This document shows positions 29,040-36,544 of a stretch of 64,000 nt of DNA, piece by piece. Within the stretch, counting starts at the first letter, position 1, and every line of letters begins with the position of its first letter. The stretch spans positions 107,713-171,712 of the forward strand of contig NZ_JAMYJR010000012.1 in the NCBI RefSeq assembly GCF_024137025.1, given 5' to 3'. Source of the DNA: Paractinoplanes aksuensis. GTDB lineage: Bacteria > Actinomycetota > Actinomycetes > Mycobacteriales > Micromonosporaceae. The position numbers and the translations under genes were made by a program. The notes beneath the pieces were generated by a model that was not told the origin of the DNA, ran no database searches, and saw nothing but the letters and a program-made list of their open reading frames with translations.

Positions 29040-30273
29040 GGTTGCCGCCATCGCCCGGCCCCTGGTCGACGAGGGGGACCTGGACGTCCTGCTCGACCGG
29101 GTGGGCGCCGCGCGGGTCGTGATGATCGGCGAGGCCAGCCACGGCACCCACGAGTACTACGCGTGGCGGTCCGCGCTGACCCGCCGCCTGATCGCGGAGC
29201 GTGGTTTCTCGTTCGTCGCGGTCGAGGGCGACTGGCCCGACTGCGAACGGGTCCACGCGTCTGTCCGGGGTGGGGACGCGTCGCCGCTGGAGGCCCTTCT
29301 CGGTTACGAACGGTGGCCGACCTGGATGTGGGGCAACGACGAGGTCGTCGACTTCGCGTCCTGGCTGCGCACGTTCAACATGTCCAACGGGCGCGAGGTC
29401 GGCTTCCACGGGCTCGACGTCTATTCGATGTGGGAGTCGCTGCGCGAGATCCTGACCTGGCTGCGCGAGCACGACCCGGACAGCGTGGAGCCGGCGCTGG
29501 CCGCGTATCACTGCCTGGCCGCGTACTCGGAAGACCCGCAGTCGTACGCGTGGGCGACGAAGTTCCTGCGGGCCAGTTGTGCCGACAGCGTCGTCCGGAT
29601 GCTCATCGACCTGCGCGGACGCGACCTCGCGGTGTGGCAGAACGCCGAGGTGGTGGCCGGGGCCGAGCACTACTACCGCGCGATGGCGGCGGGCGGCCCG
29701 ACGGCCTGGAACGTGCGCGACCGCCACATGGACGCCACGCTGGCCCGCCTGCTCGACCACTACGGCGACGGCTCGCGGGCCGTCGTCTGGGCCCACAACA
29801 CGCACGTCGGCGACGCCAACGCCACCGACCAGGCCGCGCTGGGCGAGGTGACGATCGGATCGCTGGCCCGCGAACGGTTCGGCGTCGACCAGGTCGTGCT
29901 GGTCGGGCTGGCCGGCCACCGCGGCTCGGTGATCGCCGGCCGCACGTGGGGCGGGCCGATGACCGAACTGCCGGTGCCGCCCGGCCGTCCCGGCTCGCTC
30001 GAGGACGTGCTGCACGCGACGGCCCCGCCGCGGGCGCTGTTCGTCTTCCCGCCGCTGGGGGAGCGCCCCGACGTGCTGGTCGACCCGCTGCCGCACCGCG
30101 CGATCGGTGTCGTCTACCGCCCCGAGCAGGAACAGCTGGCCAATTACGTGCCGTCGGTGATCGGCGACCGCTACGACGCGTTCTTGTGGTTCGACGAGAC
30201 CCGGGCCCTGCGCCCGCTGCATCCGCTGCACGTCGACACGCACGAACTGGAGACCTACCCGACCGGGGTTTGA
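29020..30273 (+). CDS. Erythromycin esterase family protein
   Basis: This 417-residue protein belongs to the Ere-like family, whose founding members hydrolyse the macrolide lactone. The catalytic region GEASHGTHEYY contains the conserved histidine and glutamates, followed by FVAVEGDWPDC, VGFHGLDVYS and VVWAHNTHVGDA. The length is normal. Many chromosomal members are not proven macrolide esterases, so a resistance function should not be assumed. The ATG at 29020 lies inside the end of the acyltransferase gene, consistent with translational coupling. The ArsR-controlled operon begins just after its stop. Confidence 0.9.
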   Translation: MHRYGDEVAAIARPLVDEGDLDVLLDRVGAARVVMIGEASHGTHEYYAWRSALTRRLIAERGFSFVAVEGDWPDCERVHASVRGGDASPLEALLGYERWPTWMWGNDEVVDFASWLRTFNMSNGREVGFHGLDVYSMWESLREILTWLREHDPDSVEPALAAYHCLAAYSEDPQSYAWATKFLRASCADSVVRMLIDLRGRDLAVWQNAEVVAGAEHYYRAMAAGGPTAWNVRDRHMDATLARLLDHYGDGSRAVVWAHNTHVGDANATDQAALGEVTIGSLARERFGVDQVVLVGLAGHRGSVIAGRTWGGPMTELPVPPGRPGSLEDVLHATAPPRALFVFPPLGERPDVLVDPLPHRAIGVVYRPEQEQLANYVPSVIGDRYDAFLWFDETRALRPLHPLHVDTHELETYPTGV

Positions 30274-30317
30274 CAACTCGGCGGTGCGGCGTATTCTCAA
30301 CCTACCAGTTTATAAAC
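30270..30317 (+). promoter_or_regulatory. Promoter and operator of the ArsR/AHSA1 operon
   Basis: TTGACA (30270-30275) and TATTCT (30292-30297) are separated by 16 bp, a good primary-sigma promoter. Eleven bases after the -10 lies the perfect palindrome GTTTATAAAC (30308-30317), unusually A/T-rich for this genome and placed where a bound ArsR protein would block transcription. The -35 overlaps the last codons of the upstream gene. Confidence 0.75.
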
Positions 30318-30329
30318 CAGGTGGTTGTC

Positions 30330-30662
30330 ATGCCGGATCCGATCGACGGTGTCTTCTCCGCCCTCGCCGACCCCACGCGCCGCGCGATCCTCGCCCGGCT
30401 CGCCACGGGCGACGCGACCGCCGGCGAACTCGCCGGAGACTTCCCCATCAGCGCCCAGGCCGTCTCGAAACACCTCAACGTGCTCGAAGCGGCCGGGCTG
30501 ATCGTCCGCACCCGCGAGGCCCAGCGGCGGTGGTGCCGCATCGTCCCGGCGCAGGTGCGCTCGGTCGCGGAATGGGCGTCGCAATACGAACGCCTGTGGA
30601 CCGAGAGGTACGACGCGCTCGACGCCTACCTGGGCCAAATCCAGTCCGAGGAGCAATCGTGA
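30330..30662 (+). CDS. ArsR-family winged-helix regulator
   Basis: This 110-residue protein is a compact winged HTH: DPTRRAILARLATGDATAGE, then the recognition helix AQAVSKHLNVLEAAGLI and a wing with RRWCRIV. No metal-binding cysteine pair is present in the alpha3 helix, so it belongs to the non-metal ArsR group that usually precedes an AHSA1/SRPBCC gene. The ATG is at 30330. A promoter and an A/T-rich palindrome lie immediately upstream, consistent with autorepression. Its stop overlaps the next start (GTGA), indicating translational coupling. Confidence 0.93.
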   Translation: MPDPIDGVFSALADPTRRAILARLATGDATAGELAGDFPISAQAVSKHLNVLEAAGLIVRTREAQRRWCRIVPAQVRSVAEWASQYERLWTERYDALDAYLGQIQSEEQS

Positions 30663-31117
30663 GCATCAACGTCCAGACCCCCACCGACACCACACTCGTC
30701 ATGAGCCGCACGTTCGACGCCCCGCGCGACGTCGTTTTCGCCTGCCACACCCAACCGGAGCACCTGCGCCACTGGTGGGGCCGCGGCAACCCGCTCGACG
30801 TCGACATCGACTTCCAGGTCGGCGGCAAATGGCGCTTCGTCGAAACGGCCGACGGCACTCAGCACGCTTTCCGCGGCGAGATCAAGGCCATCGACGCCCC
30901 GAACAGCTTCACCTGGACCTTCGAGTACGAGCCGATGGCCGGCCACATCCTCACCGAGCAATACGTCTTCACCGAGGAGAACGGCCGCACCACGGTCACG
31001 TCGTCGTCCACCTTCGACTCGAAGGCCGACCGCGACGGCATGATCGAGTCCGGAATGGAAGACGGAGCGGAACAGTCCTACGCCGCGCTGGACGCGTATC
31101 TGCTGAAGCTTTCTTGA
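30659..31117 (+). CDS. SRPBCC/AHSA1-domain protein
   Basis: This 152-residue START-like domain protein has the typical opening MSRTFDAPRDVVFACHTQPE, the tryptophan motif LRHWWG, and a C-terminal helix ending SYAALDAYLLKLS. Members of this ArsR-linked group are thought to bind a hydrophobic ligand; their reactions are mostly unknown. GTG 30659 overlaps the arsR stop by 4 bp (GTGA). The two-gene operon is a widespread actinobacterial module. Nothing in the sequence identifies the ligand. Confidence 0.92.
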   Translation: MSINVQTPTDTTLVMSRTFDAPRDVVFACHTQPEHLRHWWGRGNPLDVDIDFQVGGKWRFVETADGTQHAFRGEIKAIDAPNSFTWTFEYEPMAGHILTEQYVFTEENGRTTVTSSSTFDSKADRDGMIESGMEDGAEQSYAALDAYLLKLS

Positions 31118-31343
31118 GCCATTCCGCAGCAGATGTTGTAGCCGGCCGTTCAGGCCGCGACTCCCGTCGAGGGGCAATCTTCTTCAAGATCAAGAGCAGG
31201 ATGTCGTGGCGGGGTGGGTGGCACAGACCGCAACTCCCGTCGAGGGCCCGGGTGAGTTTCGCTGGCCGCTGGCGCGTCCAGACCGCGAAACCCACCCGGG
31301 CGACCTGCGTAAATGGTTACGCCCGAAACCCGACGTGTCAGGC

Positions 31344-31793
31344 CTATTCCTCGTCTGCATTGTTGAAGAGGCCGGCGAGGCCGTGGGGAGCGGTAGCGCC
31401 GAAGATGAGCTCGATGGTCTCGTGGGCCGCAATGGCTTCTGACTCGGCCCGTTCGAACATGACGCGCTCGTATGACGCGAAAGCGGTGGCTGCGTCGGCC
31501 GCGATGGCCAGCCCGAGTTCTGCGCCGTCGAGCATGGCGATGTTTGCGCCCTCGCCGCCGGGGACGGTGACGTGGGCGGCGTCGCCGAGCAGTGTGACGC
31601 CGGTTGTGGGGCTCCAGCGGTGCCGGTTCGGTAGTTCGTAGATGCTGCGCAGGATCGGGGCAGCGTCGCTTTCGGCGATCAGGGAGACGAGTTCGGGGGC
31701 CCACCCTTCGAACTCGGCCGCGATCTGCCGGCGGGCGGTTTCAGGGTCGGCGAAGTTGATCGCGGCGAACCATTCGACCGGACGACTGAGCAC
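31344..31793 (-). pseudogene. C-terminal fragment of an FAD-dependent monooxygenase
   Basis: The frame encodes about 150 residues matching only the C-terminal half of a TetX/PHBH-like flavin monooxygenase: the second FAD motif TLLGDAAHVTVPGGEGANIA is intact, followed by the usual C-terminal helices. The N-terminal GxGxxG half is absent. In-frame coding-like sequence continues upstream to about 31840, where it runs directly into the terminator hairpin of the neighbouring oxidoreductase gene. Half of the gene has therefore been lost, presumably by deletion. The fragment lacks the primary dinucleotide-binding site and is unlikely to work. Confidence 0.8.
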
Positions 31794-31837
31794 GGCGTAG
31801 GTGTGGATGCGGCGTGGGGCGGTGATGATGCTGCGTG

Positions 31838-31866
31838 GGGCGGGCGGCAGTGACGACCGCCCGCCC
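31838..31866 (-). terminator. Hairpin terminator after the deazaflavin-type oxidoreductase
   Basis: A perfect 10-bp stem (GGGCGGGCGG at 31838-31847, complement at 31857-31866) has a 9-nt loop, beginning 11 bp past the stop codon of the minus-strand oxidoreductase gene. Confidence 0.75.
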
Positions 31867-31877
31867 TGGGAGCCGGG

Positions 31878-32294
31878 TCAGCCGGCGGTGATTCGGGTCA
31901 GGGCGATCACGGGGATCGTCCGGGTTGTTTTGGCCTGGTAGTCCGACCAGCCGGGGTCGTCGGCGGCGGCGCGGGTGAACGCTTCGTCTCGTTCCGCGCC
32001 GGTCAGGGGAGTGGCTGTGGCCTCGTACGTCTCGGCGCCGGTCTCCACGGTGACCTGGGAGTGGGCGCGGACGTTGTGGAACCAGTCCGGGTTGGTCGGT
32101 GCGCCCGCGGCCGAGGCGATCACCAGGATGCGGTCGCCGTCGGTGAGGACGCCCAGGGGAGTGGTGTGCGGGTTGCCCGAGCGGGCGCCGCGCGTGGTCA
32201 GGAGGATGAGGTCACTGCCGGCGAACATTCCGCCGACGCGGCCGTCGTTGGCGCGGAACTCGTCGATGATCTGCTGGTTGAAAGGGTTGGGCAT
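31878..32294 (-). CDS. Deazaflavin (F420)-dependent nitroreductase-family protein (Ddn-like)
   Basis: This 138-residue protein of the split-barrel Ddn/FDR family has FNQQIIDEFRANDGRVGGMF, LLLTTRGARSGNPHTTPLG and WFHNVRAHSQVTVETG, the cofactor-contacting motifs of F420-dependent (or F420-family) reductases common in actinobacteria. It would transfer hydride from F420H2 to an electrophilic small molecule. ATG 32294 was chosen to match the family start (MPNPFNQQ); the longer opening to 32378 lacks family similarity. A hairpin follows directly after the stop. F420 dependence is a family inference; some members use other flavin cofactors. Confidence 0.88.
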   Translation of the reverse strand: MPNPFNQQIIDEFRANDGRVGGMFAGSDLILLTTRGARSGNPHTTPLGVLTDGDRILVIASAAGAPTNPDWFHNVRAHSQVTVETGAETYEATATPLTGAERDEAFTRAAADDPGWSDYQAKTTRTIPVIALTRITAG

Positions 32295-32600
32295 GGGTCG
32301 CTCTCTGTCGGTCCCGGGAAGATGAGCAACGGGGGGAACAGAAAGCGGCGGCGGGCCGCGCGCCCGCCGCGGGATCACCCTTCAGCCGGGTGCCCCACTC
32401 GGTGATGGCCCAAGGCCGACCCGGCAGTCACACCGAGCACCCTACCGGACCCGCAGCTCGGACCGCTGTCACCGTTGCGCAGGGTCGGCCACGCTTGCGC
32501 CTCGCCGTAGGACGTACCGGGAACCAGGCAGGGTGGCGGGGGACGCCGAAGCCGCCCCCCGCATTGACCACGCGCGGGTGGAAGGGTGGTCCGATTCGGC
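32295..32600. other. Intergenic region, hairpin only
   Basis: Apart from the hairpin at 32348-32370, I see no gene or clear promoter hexamers in this 306-bp gap between two minus-strand genes. The bases next to 32294 must carry the promoter of the oxidoreductase gene. Confidence 0.6.
32348..32370 (-). terminator. G-C hairpin between hydrolase and oxidoreductase genes
   Basis: A perfect 9-bp stem (GCGGCGGGC, 32348-32356, with 32362-32370) has a 5-nt loop. It is well placed either as a late terminator for the upstream minus-strand hydrolase transcript or as a leader structure of the oxidoreductase mRNA. Confidence 0.5.
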
Positions 32601-33650
32601 TCAGCGGCTGAGGACAGTGGCCTCGCTTACTTCGGGGTAGGGCGGGGCTTTCCAGGTTTCGCCGGTGGTGGCTGCGTGCAGGAACGAGGCTGTGTAGTCG
32701 ATGGTGATGGCCAGGGCGCGGCGGCCGTCGATGGAGCCGAGGGGCAGTGTCCAGCGCAGGGGGGCCGACACGTGGAAGGCGGCCAGGTCGGTGAACGACA
32801 GGCGGCCGGCGCCCCGCACTTCGAACGAGCGGCTGCCGGGGGCCGGGGCGGTGTCGAGGAGCAGCAGCGGGCGGCTGGAACCGTCGGTCGGGGGCGGGCC
32901 GGCCAGCGACACCGCGGCGGTGCAGCGGCGGGCCACGCGGCACGCCGCGATCGCCGCGGTGCCGCCCAGCCCGTGACCCACGTACGAAATTCGGTTGTTG
33001 TCGGCTCTTGGTCCGAACTGCTGGGACGCGCGGGCGGCGGCGAAGCGGGCGTCGGCCGCCCACACCGAGACCAGCTGGTCCTGCCGGTCGGGTGCGGAAC
33101 CGGCGGCGCTGGCGGCGATCGGGTGGTCGTTGATGACGCTGAGTCGTGAGCTGTAGGTGGGCGTGACGCCGACGACGAGGTTGCCCCGCGCGGCCAGGCC
33201 GGACGCCACCGCCGCGTACTGCGGGGCCGACAGGCCGAGGTCGGGCAGCAGCACGACGATCGGGAAGCGGCCGTGGGCCCACGGCGCCTCGTCACGGGTG
33301 CCGGTGCGGACGCGGTCGAGCTCGGTCGCGGCCCAGCCGAAGCGGTGCAGGCCGGCCCACGGGCCGGGCGCGTAGGCCGACTCGGGCTCGCGGGCGCCGG
33401 CCGCGGCCGGGTACCAGACCCAGGTCGACAGCATGCGGGGCGTGCCGCCGACGGGGGCGAACTGGTCGGTGCGGGACCGGTCGACCCACAGATCGGTCAG
33501 CCGGCCCACCGGATGCGGCCCGGACGGGGCCAGGCTGACCGCGCGCTGGGACTGCGTCCGCGCGTACGTCAGGAAGCCCGCCACCGCCGCGAGCACGATG
33601 ACCGTTGCCGCCAGGATCCGACCGATTCGCACCGGTGAATTGTGCCGCAT
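32601..33650 (-). CDS. Anchored alpha/beta-hydrolase-fold protein lacking the nucleophile serine
   Basis: This 349-residue protein has an N-terminal helix (about 10-28, RILAATVIVLAAVAGFLTYA) that would secrete or anchor it, then an alpha/beta-hydrolase fold resembling platelet-activating-factor acetylhydrolase-type enzymes (FPIVVLLPDLGLSA for the oxyanion region, LLLLDTAPAPGS for the acid strand, a late FLHAATTG histidine). The nucleophile elbow reads GHGLGG: the expected serine of GxSxG is Gly227. It is therefore predicted to be catalytically dead or to act in another way. ATG 33650 gives a normal signal-anchor; GTG 33689, after GGAAAG, would add 13 residues. The gene diverges from the STAS cassette. 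Confidence 0.8.
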   Translation of the reverse strand: MRHNSPVRIGRILAATVIVLAAVAGFLTYARTQSQRAVSLAPSGPHPVGRLTDLWVDRSRTDQFAPVGGTPRMLSTWVWYPAAAGAREPESAYAPGPWAGLHRFGWAATELDRVRTGTRDEAPWAHGRFPIVVLLPDLGLSAPQYAAVASGLAARGNLVVGVTPTYSSRLSVINDHPIAASAAGSAPDRQDQLVSVWAADARFAAARASQQFGPRADNNRISYVGHGLGGTAAIAACRVARRCTAAVSLAGPPPTDGSSRPLLLLDTAPAPGSRSFEVRGAGRLSFTDLAAFHVSAPLRWTLPLGSIDGRRALAITIDYTASFLHAATTGETWKAPPYPEVSEATVLSR

Positions 33651-33826
33651 CGCGCCGGTGATGCCCGTCCTGTCCCGAATGGTGGCCACGCGCTTTCCGC
33701 TTTTGTGTATTGCCCGGACGCCGGAAAGCAAGCTTTTCGAGTGTGGGATCACAAACGGCACACGCCGTCGACACACGATGCATTCGCGTCGTAAAGTGGT
33801 CCGGGAGTTATACGGAGGGTGAGATC

Positions 33827-34141
33827 GTGGTAGACGTGGAAACGGTTCCGGACGGCAGCGTGGTGATCACCCCGCGCGGCCTGGCCGACGCCGAGCGCGG
33901 CGTCGAACTGCGTCGCGTCCTGGTCCACACGGTGCGCCGCGTCCGTCCGTTTCGCCTGATAGTCAACCTGGCCGACGTGCCCGAGCTCGACCCGCTGGAC
34001 GTCGGATCGGTCGCCGCCGCCTGCGAGTTGGGCGACGACCATCAGGTCACCGTGTTCGTCGACAACCCTCGCGGCCCGGTCGCCCAGCGCCTCGCCGCGG
34101 CCGGCGTACCCCGCCAAAGACTACGCGGAGCAACCGCCTGA
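33827..34141 (+). CDS. STAS-like domain protein
   Basis: This 104-residue protein has the alternating strand/helix pattern of a STAS domain: VDVETVPDGSVVITPRG, then LRRVLVHTVRRVRPFRLIVN and ADVPELDPLDVGSVAAAC. At the usual phospho-acceptor position (DSTGL in classical members) it reads DPLDVGS, so the phosphorylatable serine is displaced or missing. It may be a non-phosphorylated partner or an anti-sigma antagonist with altered control. GGAGGG lies 7 nt upstream of GTG 33827. It is followed after 47 bp by a membrane protein and then a PstS-like lipoprotein on the same strand. Confidence 0.75.
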   Translation: MVDVETVPDGSVVITPRGLADAERGVELRRVLVHTVRRVRPFRLIVNLADVPELDPLDVGSVAAACELGDDHQVTVFVDNPRGPVAQRLAAAGVPRQRLRGATA

Positions 34142-34188
34142 GGAATTGCAGGAAAACGCGCGGTTAACAAAAACCCGGCGTTCTGAGA

Positions 34189-35484
34189 ATGGTGCACGTG
34201 CATTACTTTGAGGTCGTGCCCGTAGCAGAAAGGCAGACCCCGGCCCAGTTACGGCTCTGGGCCGGCGCCGCCGTCCTGACCGCTACCGTCCTGCTCGTCG
34301 CGGCCTGCCTGGTCATGGCCCGCGTTCAGCAGCAGGCCCGCATCATCGGCGATCAGACCGCCCCGCAGGCGGCCAACGCGGCCGACCTCTACTTCGCCCT
34401 CAGCGACATGGACGCCCAGGTCGCCCGGCTCGTGCTCACCACCGGCCGCGACGACCTGGCCGGCAGCAACATCGACGCGCTCGGCGCCTACCGGGAGCGC
34501 GGCCGCCAGATCGACGAGAGCCTGCAACGCTCGCTGACCGGCGCGACCGGCGACGACGAACGCGCGCTCGTGCTCGGGTTGCTGCACGACCTGGGCGCGT
34601 ACCGCGAACGGGTCTGGCAGGCGCTCACCGCCGGGCCGGCCGCCGCCGGCTACTACACGCAGGCGACGAACGTGCTGCACCTCGACCTGCTGCCCGCGGC
34701 CACGAGTCTGCGCGAGGCGGCCGAGGAAAGACTCGATACGGCGTACGGAAGCAAGCGCGCGACCGAGGTCGCCGGGGTGACCCTCGCCGCGGTTCTGGGC
34801 GGGCTGCTGCTGATCCTGCTGATCGGCTTGCAGGTGTGGCTGGCCCGGCGGTTCCGGCGGCTGTTCAACCCGGCCCTGATCACCGCCACCGTGCTGACCG
34901 CGCTGCTGCTCGTTCCGATGGCGGGTGTGCTGATCCTGCAGGGGCAGGTGCTGAGCAAGGCGCGCGACGAGAGCCTGATCCCGTTCCTCGACCTGACCCG
35001 GGCCCGGGCGGTCAGCTACGACGCGTCGGCCGACACCTCGCGCTACCTGATCAGCAACCGCCTCGACGTCTACCGCCAGGACTTCGACCGCAAGGCCGAC
35101 GCGCTGGAGGCCGGCGACTCCGGTCTGCCGACGGTCGCGGGCGGCCCCGACATCGGCCCGTACTACACCGAGCAGGTCGTGGAGCGCTGGAAGGCGTACC
35201 GGGCCGGTCACGAAAAGATCGTCGAGCTGGCCGACTCCGGAAAGAAGGCCGAGGCGATCACCGCCCTGACCGGCATCCGGCGCGGCGACGCGTCGTTCGA
35301 CTTCTCGTACTACGACGCGGCCGTCGCCGAGATCACCGCCGCCCGCCGGGACGACTTCGACGTGGCCCGGCGCGACGCCGACATCCTGCTCACGGGCTGG
35401 CCGTTCATCCCCGCCGTCGCCCTCGGCCTGGTGATCCTGCTGGTCCCGCTGTCGGTCCGCAAGCGCCTGGCCGAATACCGCTGA
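34189..35484 (+). CDS. Four-helix-bundle-type membrane protein, two extracellular sensor-like domains
   Basis: This 431-residue protein has four membrane helices at about residues 26-46, 195-220, 225-250 and 405-425. Two extracytoplasmic segments (47-193 and 252-403) are strongly helical and resemble chemoreceptor-type four-helix-bundle ligand domains (for example QQQARIIGDQTAPQAANAA and ARAVSYDASADTSRYLISNR). No HAMP, kinase, methyl-accepting or GGDEF domain follows, so there is no recognisable cytoplasmic output. The ATG at 34189 lacks a strong ribosome site, and GTG 34216 is an alternative. It is 10 bp from the PstS-like gene, suggesting an operon with it and the STAS protein. I do not recognise a named family. 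Confidence 0.75.
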   Translation: MVHVHYFEVVPVAERQTPAQLRLWAGAAVLTATVLLVAACLVMARVQQQARIIGDQTAPQAANAADLYFALSDMDAQVARLVLTTGRDDLAGSNIDALGAYRERGRQIDESLQRSLTGATGDDERALVLGLLHDLGAYRERVWQALTAGPAAAGYYTQATNVLHLDLLPAATSLREAAEERLDTAYGSKRATEVAGVTLAAVLGGLLLILLIGLQVWLARRFRRLFNPALITATVLTALLLVPMAGVLILQGQVLSKARDESLIPFLDLTRARAVSYDASADTSRYLISNRLDVYRQDFDRKADALEAGDSGLPTVAGGPDIGPYYTEQVVERWKAYRAGHEKIVELADSGKKAEAITALTGIRRGDASFDFSYYDAAVAEITAARRDDFDVARRDADILLTGWPFIPAVALGLVILLVPLSVRKRLAEYR

Positions 35485-35494
35485 GGAGGCTGCC

Positions 35495-36532
35495 ATGAGA
35501 AAACGCATCATCGCCGCGGCCCTCCTGCTGCTGGGCGTCGCCGCGTGCGAATCGCCGAGCACTCCGCCCCGGGCCGCCATCGACTGCACCGGCGGCTCGA
35601 TCACCGCCCAGGGCTCGTCGGCCCAGGCCAACGCCGTCAGCGCCTGGATCAAGGACTACCAGGTGAGCTGTGCCGAGGCGACCATTGAGTACGCCAGCAC
35701 GGGCTCGGGCGCGGGCCGACGCTCCTTCTATGCGGGCACCGGCGACTTCGCGGGCTCCGACTCGCCGATCGCCGCCGCCGAGCAGGCCCGGGCCACCGCC
35801 CGCTGCCGGGGCCCGGTGCTGCACCTGCCGATGGTGGTGGGCCCGATCGCCCTGGCCTTCACGGTCACCGGCGTCGACGACCTGCGTCTGTCACCGGCCA
35901 CCATCGCCCGCATCTTCACCGGGCGGATCACCCGCTGGAACGACCCGAAGATCAAGGCCGACAACCCGGGGGTCGCGCTGCCGTCCACGCCGGTCCGCCC
36001 GGTGTACCGCTCCGACAGCTCCGGCACGACCGACAACTTCACGAAGTTCCTGACGGCGACGGCGGCCACCGACTTCCGGCGCGCGCTGTGGCCGCCGGCC
36101 ACCGGCGTCGGGGCCGACGGCAGCAACCGCGTGGTGTCGGCCATCGAACGCACGGACGGCGCGATCGGCTACGTCGAATCCTCGTACGCCCGCTTCTCGA
36201 ACCTGCCCACCACCCGCGTCGGCAACGCGGCGGGCGAGTTCGTGGCCCTGAACGACGCGGCTGCCGCCCGTACCGTGGCCGGCGCCGAGGTCACCGGCGC
36301 CCAGGGCGACCTGCGCCTCGAGCTCGACTACCGCACCGGCGACGCCCTGGCCTATCCGCTGGTGCTGGTCACCTATGAGATCGCCTGCCGGCAGGGCTCG
36401 TCGGAACTGACCAAGAGCTTTCTGGCGTACGCGGCCAGTCGCGCCGGCCAGGACACGGCCGCTGCCTCGGGCTACGCACCCCTGCCGGACGAACTGCGCA
36501 CCCGGGTCGAACAGTCGATCGCGTCGCTGTAG
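35495..36532 (+). CDS. PstS-like phosphate-binding lipoprotein
   Basis: This 345-residue protein has a lipoprotein signal peptide ending LGVAAC (C18 the lipidated cysteine) and a PstS-type type-II binding fold. Phosphate-contact segments resemble the family: ITAQGSSAQANAVSAWI, YASTGSGAGRRSFYAGTGDFAGSDSP, and VYRSDSSGTTDNFTKFL. PstS delivers phosphate to the PstCAB importer, but no pstC, pstA or pstB gene is present here. GAGGAGG precedes ATG 35495. It follows the four-helix membrane protein by 10 bp, so it may serve as its ligand-binding partner instead of feeding a transporter. That is inference; a paralogue that lost its transporter is the alternative. Confidence 0.88.
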   Translation: MRKRIIAAALLLLGVAACESPSTPPRAAIDCTGGSITAQGSSAQANAVSAWIKDYQVSCAEATIEYASTGSGAGRRSFYAGTGDFAGSDSPIAAAEQARATARCRGPVLHLPMVVGPIALAFTVTGVDDLRLSPATIARIFTGRITRWNDPKIKADNPGVALPSTPVRPVYRSDSSGTTDNFTKFLTATAATDFRRALWPPATGVGADGSNRVVSAIERTDGAIGYVESSYARFSNLPTTRVGNAAGEFVALNDAAAARTVAGAEVTGAQGDLRLELDYRTGDALAYPLVLVTYEIACRQGSSELTKSFLAYAASRAGQDTAAASGYAPLPDELRTRVEQSIASL

Positions 36533-36544
36533 AACCCGGGCCGA

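Noticed and set aside
29020..30273. Macrolide-resistance determinant
   Set aside because: The family match is clear, but chromosomal members often have other substrates and there is no resistance-gene context.
34189..35484. Membrane protein as a methyl-accepting chemotaxis receptor
   Set aside because: The extracellular helical domains are similar in type, but no HAMP or signalling hairpin domain is present.
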